Assembly (NCBI RefSeq): GCF_047948215.1
Contig: NC_134463.1
Location: 53,627,201 to 53,691,200, forward strand
Reading direction: 5' to 3'
Length of the DNA stretch: 64,000 nucleotides
Source of the DNA: Lycorma delicatula
Lineage: Eukaryota > Arthropoda > Insecta > Hemiptera > Fulgoridae
A program made the translations under genes and the position numbers. This document shows positions 1 to 11,400 of the stretch, in pieces (position 1 is the stretch's first letter; each line of letters starts with the position of its first letter). The notes under the pieces were generated by a model, which was given only the letters and a program-made list of their open reading frames with translations, did no database searches and was not told where the DNA came from.

Positions 1-40
1 TGTGTCTTTGAGATCCGGCTAAAAAAAGACACAAAAATAT

Positions 41-62
41 GTGTGTGTGTGTGTGTGTGTGT
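41..62. repeat. (GT)n microsatellite
   Basis: Eleven uninterrupted GT dinucleotides are seen directly. The reverse strand reads (AC)n. Confidence 0.95.
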
Positions 63-284
63 ACGTACGACGACCTTTGTACGAGTGTATATATATATTA
101 TTTGCTACTGTATTTAAATATATAATGTATTTGTACTTATTTCTATTACCCTGATATTAAAATATAAATACATGATATAAATACAATATTTATCTATTTA
201 TTTAGACTAGATTACTAATTTCAATAAATCTCTAAGTAAATAACATTAGATATTTAAAAGAAACTTCAAATCAAAACATATCGT

Positions 285-343
<59 letters not shown>

Positions 344-1189
344 TGTTTATAACGATATATATAGAAGCAGAAATGTACTAACTTCAAGCTATCCAACCAT
401 AGCAATTTCTATAACGATAATAACAATTAGTCTTGCGTGGGATAATTTCTCGTTATTATGTTGGTATTAATTATAATGTAATCGTATTCATACATAACAT
501 AACCTGTACCAGCTGTTCTGATTGGAATTTCTTTTAAATTGTATATACTAGGTTATAATAAATACGGAATTTATGCGGATAACATGTATGTATGTACATA
601 GTACAGTATACTCAGTATACTATTTAATACGTTCTATAAATGTACGAGTAAATGAATATATTTTGATAGAGTGAGAGGATATGAACATGACATTAGGGGT
701 GGGGAAGTTTACAACGAATGTAAGAGACTGTACTGTAAATATTTGTACTTGTTTTCTGTTAATTGTAATTACAGTTATAATTATTATTAATGGAATACAA
801 TTATTTATTTAACTAGGATACAAATATAATTATTTTCTTGTTATTTGTAAACTAGATGTATCGATTCTTCTTTATTTAATCCATGCTCGATTAATAATTA
901 TTCTTCGTGAAGATTCAATAAAATTATTTATTAATTATATATTTATAGACCATACCTACATTATACGAAACTATTACTAAATGTATTTTACATACTTAAT
1001 TCTATATTTCTATATTTATTAATTACACATAACTGGTTATATGAATACAAATTCATGTGCTATAATTACAAGTTTAAAATTATGTAAGGAACTAATGAAT
1101 TTAAAGGCTCGGCTGATAAATTTTGCACATACATGCGTAGCTTGGGAATGAAAAGATATATTGGAATGAAATAAAAAAAGAATAAAAGT
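63..1189. other. AT-rich non-coding DNA with (AT)n tract
   Basis: No reading frame with recognisable content was found. The stretch is strongly AT-rich and holds a pure (AT)n run at 289-338, flanked by ATATAT-rich sequence and short GTATGTAC-type repeats near 585-600. Nothing else is supported. Confidence 0.7.
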
Positions 1190-1905
1190 ACAATACCTTA
1201 GCTACCAAATGCAGTACTTATTTTTCAGTATAATCCCCGTTTATACTGATACAATTTTCCCAACGTTTGATAAGTTTTTGCATTCCGTCACTGAAAACTT
1301 CTGGAGATCTTTCTCGGATCCAGAAGTTTTCACACAGCTTCCTTCACCTCATCGTCGATGATGTAATCATTACCTTTGAGATCCCTCTTGACAAGAGGGA
1401 AGTGGAAGTCGAACGGAGCCAAATCTGGCGAATATGGCGGATGCGGTATATGCTCAAACTTCAGCTTGTGGAGAGTCATCAGAGAGTTTTGCCGGTACCC
1501 ATCGTTCACAAATATTACGGTAACCCAGTTTCTCAATAATATAGCCTACTTGTTTTGAAGATGTGCCTAAATAATAGCGATGCGTAGCTGAGTGATTCGC
1601 TGGTCACTTTGAAGCAAATCGTTTACATCCTTTCGATGTTTCTCGTCAGTCACAGAAATGGTCGTCCGCTGCGAGGTCGTCCTCAATTGTCGATTTACCA
1701 GCTTCACATTCGCAAAATTTCAACGCCCACCTATTCACAGTAATCTTGTCAACAGTTTCACTACCGCAAACCGCATTTAAACGATGAAAAATATTCGTAG
1801 GATTCACACTTTCTGCTGTTAAAAATTCGATCGCTGCACTGTGTTTTAACCGTATTGACATATTGGCCGTACTTGACACAATTTTAACTGATACTGAAAA
1901 CAAAC
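1190..1905 (-). pseudogene. mariner-like transposase with internal deletion
   Basis: Read on the minus strand from about 1904 downward, the frame opens with the N-terminal DNA-binding region of a mariner transposase (IEFLTAESVNPTNIF... then a WALKF segment and an acidic linker at 1646-1870). It continues through the linker (VTDEKHRKDV, about 1625) to an IIEKLGY/WVPAKLS-like segment near 1500-1545. It then jumps directly to the C-terminal catalytic block HPPYSPDLAP (about 1430), followed by a DDEVKEAV tail and a WEKC-like segment ending near 1200. Mariner transposases normally have about 130 residues between these parts, carrying the first two catalytic Asp residues, so that region is deleted. 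At least one stop and frame changes are also present. The family is mariner of the IS630-Tc1-mariner superfamily; the element cannot be active. Confidence 0.85.
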
Positions 1906-2855
1906 CGGTAAACGGATTTCAACGCATTGTCGCAGGTTAGTAGAAGGGGAGTTTAGCTATCACGTATTTCCACTCCCAACTCGATAATACCTTTTGTCCG
2001 TGTAGCACGCTAGTGTGGAAAATTTATCATCTGAGCCTCGTATTATTAACTAATATTATTTTAAACGAACTAACAGTTCGTTGGTGGATTCAATATGTAT
2101 GGGCGTTACCAAATTTTTGTCTCGGTTTTGATTTTGATTTTGGATTTGAATTAAGCATCGTTATAGGACTACAAAATACACGAATGGTTGTATGATTCAC
2201 CTTACAATCGCCGCAAAATTAAACGTTTTGTATTAATCATTACACAATAACGGAATAAACTATCAAGTTGATTCTAACGCAGAATGTAAGGTTTACTAAA
2301 ATGCAAAAATATAGAAATATAAATTTTGTAAATCAAATGTAAACCATGAAATTTGCTGAAAAATTAACTTTTTAATAATTAGAAAAAATATGCCATAAAA
2401 TCACCAAAATTCGAGATAAATAAAATTACATTAAGTAGCGTATGTATAATATAATTAAATTAAATTTTTCAGGTTTTATTTCTCAGATTATTTAATTTTT
2501 GCTGAATTTCTTTATTTACTTACTATCAGTTTCTACAATGAAGCTATAAGTAAGTCGTATGGCTGATCATCAATTGATTGACAATGCCACCCAATTAACC
2601 ACCGATTGACAAGATTGAGGATTGAGGTTCAGGATTGTCATTCGTCTTCCAATAGCAACCGTCAACTAATACAAAAACAGTAGTATAACATAAATAATAT
2701 AACATTTGACGGTGTTTTTGAATGTCCCGTCAACATTAACATTAAAACAACAAAATAAATAACAACTTAAAAAAAAAAAAACGGTAAACGAAACAGTAAT
2801 TTGAAACAGCCAAGAAACAATAAACGTGACCACCAAACCGGATCGTCATAACGAG
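1906..2855. other. AT-rich non-coding DNA
   Basis: No credible coding sequence. The part near 1906-1990 is probably the 5' untranslated flank of the mariner on the minus strand. The part near 2640-2855 probably belongs to the 3' untranslated region of the jockey fragment that follows, because it lies immediately downstream of it on the minus strand and includes a 12-A run at 2769. Neither end is fixed by a clear terminal repeat. Confidence 0.5.
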
Positions 2856-3312
2856 CCAACAACAAGATCAAGTACACGGAGCTTTTTTAGTCTCCTAACG
2901 TCCACGCTGTTGTCTAGCATATTCAAAGCGAGATGATTAATATGCTTATTAAACTTGGACACATACCACGAAACTAAACGTCCAACTTTCTCTCGAACGT
3001 ATGGAATGCCTACGCAATCGTGTATCTAAGCATTCCTCCCGAACCACGACGCGTGGGTTATGTCCGTAGAAGTTTGTTCTGAAACCATTGAATGACCTTC
3101 ACTCTGGCCGTTCTTCAGAGTTCAATCCCGTACTTCCGAATCAGTTTCAAGAAAGCCTTGTAGAGTAAAATCTTGTTGGACAAAGAAAGTTGCGATTTCT
3201 TTCCCAACACCCAGTACATCTTAAGCCTAATTTAAAGCAACTTCCTCTTCTCCTTAATATGATCCCTTCACCTCAAATGGCGATCAAGGTTAAAGCCTAG
3301 GTACCGTACCGT
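2856..3312 (-). pseudogene. jockey-like RT C-terminal fragment
   Basis: The minus strand gives a broken frame that starts with YLGFNLDRHLR (the segment after the RT catalytic core in jockey elements). It continues with MYWVLGKKSQLS, NKILLYKAF, the IQWFQNKLLR segment and finally NSVDVRRLKKLRVLDL. These blocks occur in the same order in jockey-clade ORF2 C-termini and match the two plus-strand fragments at 18.3-19.1 kb and 23.1-23.5 kb. Several stops and frame changes interrupt it, and the RT catalytic core and endonuclease are absent, as expected from 5' truncation. Base composition is clearly less AT-rich than the neighbours. I infer a dead 5'-truncated insertion. Confidence 0.8.
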
Positions 3313-3480
3313 ACTGACTTGAAGTACACTTATACCGTTGAAATTAAAGTTTTTAAATTCACAATACAAATTTAAATGTTTGAAATATCCTACTAGATTT
3401 TGTTCTAAATTTATTAAATGAAAAAATTTTTAAAAAGTCGAAAACTTCCTTGATTTTCAAATTTCTCAATTTTTTACACG
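3313..3480. other. AT-rich non-coding DNA
   Basis: Nothing recognisable is seen between the jockey fragment and the following repeat fragment. Confidence 0.5.
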
Positions 3481-3720
3481 ATTGCTCAAAGATTGTAATG
3501 TATTTAGGGTTATGTAGGGTGTAGGATGTATTTAGAGGGTATTTTTGTTTGTTCTACCGTAGCAGCTCAATGGCTAAACCGATTTAGATGTAGGATCCCG
3601 CGTTGGAATCCTTACAGGTTACTGGGAGTATCATAGGCTATATATATATATATATATATTTGTGTGTGTGTGTGTGTATGTATGTGTGTGTGTGTGTGTT
3701 TAAAAAATTAAAAAAAAAAA
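3481..3720. repeat. dispersed-repeat fragment with (TA)n and (TG)n
   Basis: The segment at 3530-3640 (around GTAGGATCCCGCGTTGGAATCC) has the look of a degraded dispersed element. It passes directly into (TA)n at about 3641-3659, (TG)n with TATG interruptions at 3660-3699 and then an A-rich run. No second copy was found in this window, so family membership is inferred. Confidence 0.5.
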
Positions 3721-3944
3721 CAAAAATTACTATATACAAAATTCTCACCCGCACGCTTTTTAATTATCCTATATTAAAGAGCAATATTTGTCACCCGCAC
3801 ACCTAACGCGCAAATTAATTGGCATGGGTCAAACTGATTCCAGACGGTAAGAATAGATTTAGAGAATACTGGTCAGTATACAAACACACATAGAAATTGA
3901 ATTTTTTAACGATTTAAAGTTAAAATAGATTGTTATTTTTCATA

Positions 3945-4595
3945 ATCCTAACCTATTAAAGGGCATTTGTATGTGTGTTTGTCTGTGAGTGCGTCCTCCT
4001 TAGCTGAGAACATGCTTACATGATCGAACATACTAACCGTCAAAAAATTATTTTTTTATTTTTCTTAAATGTATACAAACAATAAGTAAGAAGAAGCAAC
4101 ACCAACAAATAAGAGCAAAAAGAAAGAACATGCTTATATCATTGAACATACTGCGCGTCAAAAAATCATAAGATTTTTTAAAAAATGTTTATAAACAATA
4201 AATAACAACAGTTACAATAATTATAAAATAAATTAATAAATTTTTATATCGTAGCAGATCTTAAAACACAACTATTTTTGATAAAAATAAATCGATACTG
4301 AAAATACTATCGATTATTCGTTTAGAATCCATTGAGTTTAGTTACGTCTTAATATTCTGTAAAACTTATTTCCTAATGAGAAAGAGTGCTTAACTGCTTA
4401 ACCCAGAGTGCTTAACCCCTTTTTCCCTTTTTCGTTGATCAATTTTCATCATTTTCAAAAAAAAAAACCTTTTTTACTCAAGAGGTAAGAGTTTCGGACA
4501 CCTAATATTAGTATTCCGAGACGCCGTCCGTCAGGGCAATCCGCCCGGAGGGATTAGCTGCGTAGGCGCTCTACAGCTAGTGAATTACTGAAATT
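3945..4595 (+). repeat. dispersed repeat D, copy 1
   Basis: This non-coding stretch shares its beginning (CTATTAAAGGGCATTTG, then a TGTGTGTTTGTC segment and CTTAGCTGAGAAC) and its end (a CCGAGACGCC block near 4517 followed by a GC-rich segment and a TTAGCTGC-type motif) with the stretch at 43,776-44,235. The interior diverges by indels, and copy 1 contains an internal duplication of the block ending in CGTCAAAAAAT (about 4010-4160). No ORF is present. The element type is unknown; a Helitron-like origin is possible but not shown. Confidence 0.6.
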
Positions 4596-4802
4596 ATGTA
4601 TTTTCTAATAAATAAATTGCATACTTTATTAAGTACTTTTCAAGATGCAATTAAAATTATAAATTTTTAATTTAAAAAATAAATTCGTTTTTGTTCACCA
4701 CAACATTAAGTTTTGTAATGTTTTTGACATATTTAAATAAGTAAGAAAAATTTTATATGTTAAGATGAGATTAAACATTTAGCCTTGAAATGAACAGGAA
4801 CG

Positions 4803-4839
<37 letters not shown>

Positions 4840-5082
4840 AACTATTAAAATGCAAAAAAAGCGTTTTCACCACAGTCACCAGAAGTGTTTCATTATAAAA
4901 TGACTTACTTTTTTATATAATTTTTCATTATGTAAACTGTGAAATAAAAATTTTAAAGGAATATATTTTTAATTTATAAATTCTTAAGTCTATAAATAGG
5001 TCTCTTTGTTGTATAAAATGAAAATATAACAAATTACTTTTAAATTAGTATGTTTAAATCTTGATATCCCGTGATTAGGTCG
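4596..5082. other. AT-rich DNA with 30-T homopolymer
   Basis: A run of 30 T residues occupies 4805-4834. It could be the reverse complement of a retroelement poly(A) tail, but no adjacent element is recognisable. The rest is featureless AT-rich DNA. Confidence 0.6.
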
Positions 5083-5240
5083 TAAAAAAAATTACCTTTC
5101 ACTATTCTCTGCATTATAAAATCACGGCAGGGGTTAAGGTCCGACGAACACTGAGGCCATTTTTATAGTACAACTCTTAAATACTTTTATTATTACCCAC
5201 AACTTCCTTAACACCGATCTACTTCCTAATCAATGTGTAC
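5083..5240 (-). pseudogene. mariner/Tc1-like transposase scrap
   Basis: The minus strand encodes a short block reading WPQCSSDLNPC followed by DFIMQRIVK (about 5095-5162). This corresponds to the WPPRSPDLxPxDFFLWG signature around the third catalytic Asp of many insect mariner-like transposases. Upstream, near 5212-5230, a degenerate RK-stop-IGVK segment fits the usual RWIGRGG that precedes it. The same signature is better preserved in the relic at 28.1-29.2 kb. Nothing else of the gene can be read. Confidence 0.55.
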
Positions 5241-6429
5241 CACTTTTTTCTTTTCTTTCCTTTTTTTTTATTGTATTTTAATTCACTCGTAAAATTTTTC
5301 ACTCTAAAAGTCTTGATCAATTACGTTTTATACCTTAAATGGAAGGTGCATAATGTAAGTACCAGTTTAAATTTTTATCTTTTTTTTTAATGTTGCCTAC
5401 CGTAAAAAAAGAATAAAGATTTCTGTCTGTTAATTCACTTCTTTTAACATTCCTAAGAAATCGATGACAACTTTTTTTTTCTTTTAAAGAAATAAAGCCG
5501 TATCATTTAAAATAAAATAGTTCAAGACAAAACGGTATTAATACAATTGTTCAATTTTACATCTTTCTGTATGAGTTTTGATAAATAATTTGGAAAACAT
5601 ATTGTAAAAAAAAAAAGAACTTAACTAATGTATTAAATTTTTAAAAAGTTAAAGTTTTAAAGGTTAAAGTTCTTTAAAATTTAAAAAAAATAAAGTGGGC
5701 GTTTTTTTTATAACTGTCATTAATATTCGTTATAAATTTACATTTAATCAATATATTTATAGTCTATTTTAACTTGAAAATTATACTTTAAATTCAGTTA
5801 AACATTTTGAAATATGTTACACATTTTTAAATGTTTTTATATTATTTAATAAATAACATGTTTTTGAAAACCAGTAGAGATTACATTTTTGTTTTTAAAT
5901 AGACTCCTACGTATTATTTTAATTTAAAATTTTATATATATATATTTTTACTACTGGTTGTAGTTAAAGAATGTTTTTTTTTCTTTTTTATGCCATATTG
6001 AAAACAAACTGAGGATTTATTTACTTTAAAATATGCAAAAGAAATTTAAGAATTACATTAGGTAAATTAACGTAAGGGAATCTTTTATTTAATATAAATT
6101 TTACGTAATAGTAGGTTGCACCTAACCCATCAGTTATTCTAATGTGATTTCGTTTAAACAAAGATATATTCAAAAAAATAAATTTTATTTAGTCCAATTT
6201 AGAGCTAAGGTAATACTGATTTTATAAGATTTATTACTTTCATAATAATTCTGTATCTATTAAATACGTTTGATTGTTTAAATTAATGACGTAGATTATA
6301 GTAAAGAGGGGTTTCACATCTCGTTAATTCATGCTAAATATATTTTGGGTTGGTTATCGTAACAGAAATAATTTTACGATTATGGTTAATGTTTAATGAA
6401 AAACTTCGTGCTGATTGTAGGCTATTATT
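5241..6429. other. AT-rich non-coding DNA
   Basis: Long A and T runs and no credible ORF, repeat boundary or known motif were seen. Confidence 0.6.
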
Positions 6430-7350
6430 ATGCGCGTATCTTCCAATGTAGAAAGGGAAGATTATTAGCTAGAATCGTCATTCTATGCTACAATGATTTA
6501 CGGAGCGGAGCTTTCAACTGATGTAACGAGATTTGCAAAATATCGTGAAAGACTAGAGTACGGTTCATAGACGACGTTGTCTGCCAATCATAGCAGCATA
6601 TAGAACAGTCTCTAAGGAGGCAGGTGAAGTTCTAGCGGGTGCAATGCCGATAGATTTGGTTATTTTGCAGAAGAAGAGGCTCCGGGAGCAGGATCCCTGC
6701 CATTAAGAGACAAAAAGGGCATAACATCTCGGATAACAAAAGAATTAATGGAGATTTAGCAGGAACGGTGGGACCGAGCCACTAAAGTTCGGTAGACCCA
6801 TCGTCTTATAAGCAACATCGGGAGTTGGTGTAGGAGAACTCATGGCTCGCAAAGACACAGCTTAACCCTTTCAGGGCGTTTTGTATAAATACGACTTGGA
6901 CCAAACGGATCGCTGCCCTGACTGCGATGAGGAACAGACTCCTACCCACGTGCATTTCTCTTGCTCGCGTTTGAAGAACGCACGGAGATATTAAATATAT
7001 TAAGCTTGGAAGACATGTTCCGTCCAGAGGACACGCAAAGCGTAATGCTAAAAGGAGTTAAAGAATGGAAAGCGGTTGAGAAATATATTATAAAGGTGAT
7101 GGATAAGCTACATATTTATAAAAAATCCCGCCAGGAAATGAGACGACGGAGAATGCCGGGGCGGATAGGCTCATGGCTGAGCGCTTAGGGGCCCCCGAGC
7201 ACGTAGGGGTCGCCTCTGCGCAATGAGCACTCCGGATTACTGTGCCTGATGGCGTGATATTCCCCTTTACCAGACGTAATTCTCTCCATGAGCGGTTCCA
7301 GAAAGGGGAGGATCGGTGAGATAGGAGTTTTAGTCGGTAGAGTGCGGGTA
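6430..7350 (+). pseudogene. R1-like non-LTR retrotransposon 3' end, degraded
   Basis: The plus strand shows, across several frames, the C-terminal part of an R1/LOA-type ORF2. First comes an AYRTVSKEAGEVLAG block with PIDLVILQKKR (about 6600-6680), then a WQERWDRA segment (about 6760). A cysteine/histidine cluster follows (RCPDCDEEQTPTHVHFSC, about 6912-6965), corresponding to the CCHC-type region that ends these proteins. A stop-containing tail leads to a less AT-rich 3' untranslated region ending near TTTTAGTCGGTAGAGTGC at 7328. The same domain order, better preserved, is present on the minus strand at 48.85-49.86 kb. The RT catalytic core and endonuclease are absent. It is a 5'-truncated, mutated copy. 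R1 elements usually insert in 28S rDNA, but no rDNA flanks this copy, so it may be an R1-clade lineage without that site preference. Confidence 0.8.
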
Positions 7351-8420
7351 CACTTCGATGATAAAATTACATATTTTTATATACCATTAATTTTAATCTA
7401 AAATACCAGAAAATTAATTAATAAACGGTCTAGGAAATAAATAGTTTATATCCTACAAGTAAAACATACCATATAAGTATAAAACATTCTCATTTACTTA
7501 CAGTTTAGTATAACGTTTTTCCTTTTTCTGATTAAGCGCTTTCGTAGAGATCTCTACCTCTTCAGAACATATAAAAATATTGCGTTAACCATAGTAGAAA
7601 TATAGAGAAATGTGTTGTTTACCGTTTCAGTCAATAATAGCTTAGACGGATGAGATAGTAAACAAATATTACTCTATATATGTTTTAACATGATGTAATA
7701 TAATATTAATATTTTCATATGTTCTGAAGAAGAAATGATCTTTGTGATAATGCATAATATTGAGAAAAGATAAAAGAAATGTTTAGCAATAATAAACAAG
7801 AATTTATAATTTTAAATAATCTTCAAAACAATAAACTATACCAAATGTAATTATTACTGTGTTGTATATCTGTTCTACTGAAGCTTGAAGTTTTTATTCA
7901 GTCAAGAAGATATTTTTTTTTTGGTGAAGAATTTTGATAAAAAAATGAAGTAGTGGTATATTTTAATTGTTTTTTTTGTTTCATGACGATCAAATGTGAT
8001 TATACGCTCCTGTTTAACCAACCGCTATAAAAAAAAAGGCTATAAATTAGTTCCGAATATAATATTATTTGTAATTGGATGTATTTAAGTTTTATTCTTC
8101 AACTAATAGACAGATATTAAATATTTTTTATTTTGTCTATTGGAAAAATTTTAAATGAAATAGGTATTTTTTTTCTAAATAACTAAAATCGTATATATTT
8201 TATTTAATTAAACGATTTTATTTTATTTTTATCGTCATCACTGGATATTATTATTGATTATACGTGATGTCATTCTAATATTTTAAGTATTTTAATGGGA
8301 AAATTCCAAAAAAAACCTTGGAAAATGTAAGGTAAAAAATTATACGTACTTTACTTATACATATACCTTTTTAGGATAAAAAGAAATAATATATATTTCC
8401 ATTTTTCACCATAGATATTT
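7351..8420. other. AT-rich DNA with an inverted repeat
   Basis: A 23-bp inverted repeat with one mismatch is seen at 7559-7581 and 7708-7730. The left arm carries, on the minus strand, CTGAAGA followed by a 14-nt palindrome (7544-7557) and GAAA. The rest, up to the start of the satellite array, is AT-rich with no recognisable gene. Confidence 0.65.
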
Positions 8421-11400
8421 AGTTCATGTTCAATATTTTGAAAATATTCTAACTACTATTTATGAAATCTATATAATTTTTTATCAAGACGCAAGTTTTT
8501 CACCTATGAATTTTCTTGCAAGAAGCTATTTTTCATTCAAGTAGCGTATTTTTATAAGCATATTAAGTGGAAATAAATTAATGATGTAAAATTAAATAAC
8601 GTTTACAAATAAAATATATATGTATATATTAAATTCATGTTATTTTAAAGTCATGTTATATTAAAGGCTAGTAATTTTTACACTGACATTAACATATTTC
8701 CCTAATCTATTCTATAATTGTTTATATGGAGCTCTGAAAAATATTTCTTAAAATTCTGATAGGCAAGTTGTTCTACCTAATAAAAGGTAAGTTTCCATAT
8801 TTGACTAATTTGATGATTCAACATCTTTAAAATATTATCCGATTAAAACATGTAACACTTAAAATAGAAGTAACTATGCAAATTTTGTTTATTTTTAAAA
8901 AAAATTCTGTATCTTAAGTTTACAAAAAATTAGGCTTGGGCGTAGCTCATGTTCAATATTTTGAAAATATTCTAACTACTATTTATGAAACCTATATAAT
9001 TTTTTATCAAGACGCAAGTTTTTCACCTATGAATTTTCTTGCAAGAAGCTATTTTTCATTCAAGTAGCGTATTTTTATAAGCATATTAAGTGGAAATAAA
9101 TTAATGATGTAAAATTAAATAACGTTTACAAATAAAATATATATGTATATATTAAAGTCATGTTATATTAAAGGTTAGTAATTTTTACACTGACATTAAC
9201 ATATTTCCCTAATCTATTCTATAATTGTTTATATGGAGCTCTGAAAAATATTTCTTAAAATTCTGATAGGCAAGTTGGTCTACCTAATAAAAGGTAAGTT
9301 TCCATATTTGACTAATTTGATGATTCAACATCTTTAAAATATTATCCGATTAAAACATGTAACACTTAAAATAGAAGTAACTATGCAAATTTTGTTTATT
9401 TTTAAAAAAAATTCTGTATCTTAAGTTTACAAAAAATTAGGCTTGGGCGTAGCTCATGTTCAATATTTTGAAAATATTCTAACTACTATTTATGAAATCT
9501 ATATAATTTTTTATCAAGACGCAAGTTTTTCACCTATGAATTTTCTTGCAAGAAGCTATTTTTCATTCAAGTAGCGTATTTTTATAAGCATATTAAGTGG
9601 AAATAAATTAATGATGTAAAATTAAATAACGTTTACAAATAAAATATATATGTATATATTAAATTCATGTTATTTTAAAGTCATGTTATATTAAAGGCTA
9701 GTAATTTTTACACTGGCATTAACATATTTCCCTAATCTATTCTAAATTGTTTATATGGAGCTCTGAAAAATATTTCTTAAAATTCTGATAGGCAAGTTGG
9801 TCTACCTAATAAAAGGTAAGTTTCCATATTTGACTAATTTGATGATTCAACATCTTTAAAATATTATCCGATTAAAACATGTAACACTTAAAATAGAAGT
9901 AACTATGCAAATTTTGTTTATTTTTAAAAAAAATTCTGTATCTTAAGTTTACAAAAAATTAGGCTTGGGCGTAGCTCATGTTCAATATTTTGAAAATATT
10001 CTAACTACTATTTATGAAATCTATATAATTTTTTATCAAGACGCAAGTTTTTCACCTATGAATTTTCTTGCAAGAAGCTATTTTTCATTCAAGTAGCGTA
10101 TTTTTATAAGCATATTAAGTGGAAATAAATTAATGATGTAAAATTAAATAACGTTTACAAATAAAATATATATGTATATATTAAATTCATGTTATTTTAA
10201 AGTCATGTTATATTAAAGGCTAGTAATTTTTACACTGGCATTAACATATTTCCCTAATCTATTCTATAATTGTTTATATGGAGCTCTGAAAAATATTTCT
10301 TAAAATTCTGATAGGCAAGTTGGTCTACCTAATAAAAGGTAAGTTTCCATATTTGACTAATTTGATGATTCAACATCTTTAAAATATTATCCGATTAAAA
10401 CATGTAACACTTAAAATAGAAGTAACTATGCAAATTTTGTTTATTTTTAAAAAAAATTCTGTATCTTAAGTTTACAAAAAATTAGGCTTGGGCGTAGCTC
10501 ATGTTCAATATTTTGAAAATATTCTAACTACTATTTATGAAATCTATATAATTTTTTATCAAGACGCAAGTTTTTCACCTATGAATTTTCTTGCAAGAAG
10601 CTATTTTTCATTCAAGTAGCGTATTTTTATAAGCATATTAAGTGGAAATAAATTAATGATGTAAAATTAAATAACGTTTACAAATAAAATATATATGTAT
10701 ATATTAAATTCATGTTATTTTAAAGTCATGTTATATTAAAGGCTAGTAATTTTTACACTGACATTAACATATTTCCCTAATCTATTCTATAATTGTTTAT
10801 ATGGAGCTCTGAAAAATATTTCTTAAAATTCTGATAGGCAAGTTGTTCTACCTAATAAAAGGTAAGTTTCCATATTTGACTAATTTGATGATTCAACATC
10901 TTTAAAATATTATCCGATTAAAACATGTAACACTTAAAATAGAAGTAACTATGCAAATTTTGTTTATTTTTAAAAAAAATTCTGTATCTTAAGTTTACAA
11001 AAAATTAGGCTTGGGCGTAGCTCATGTTCAATATTTTGAAAATATTCTAACTACTATTTATGAAACCTATATAATTTTTTATCAAGACGCAAGTTTTTCA
11101 CCTATGAATTTTCTTGCAAGAAGCTATTTTTCATTCAAGTAGCGTATTTTTATAAGCATATTAAGTGGAAATAAATTAATGATGTAAAATTAAATAACGT
11201 TTACAAATAAAATATATATGTATATATTAAAGTCATGTTATATTAAAGGTTAGTAATTTTTACACTGGCATTAACATATTTCCCTAATCTATTCTTAAAT
11301 TGTTTATATGGAGCTCTGAAAAATATTTCTTAAAATTCTGATAGGCAAGTTGGTCTACCTAATAAAAGGTAAGTTTCCATATTTGACTAATTTGATGATT

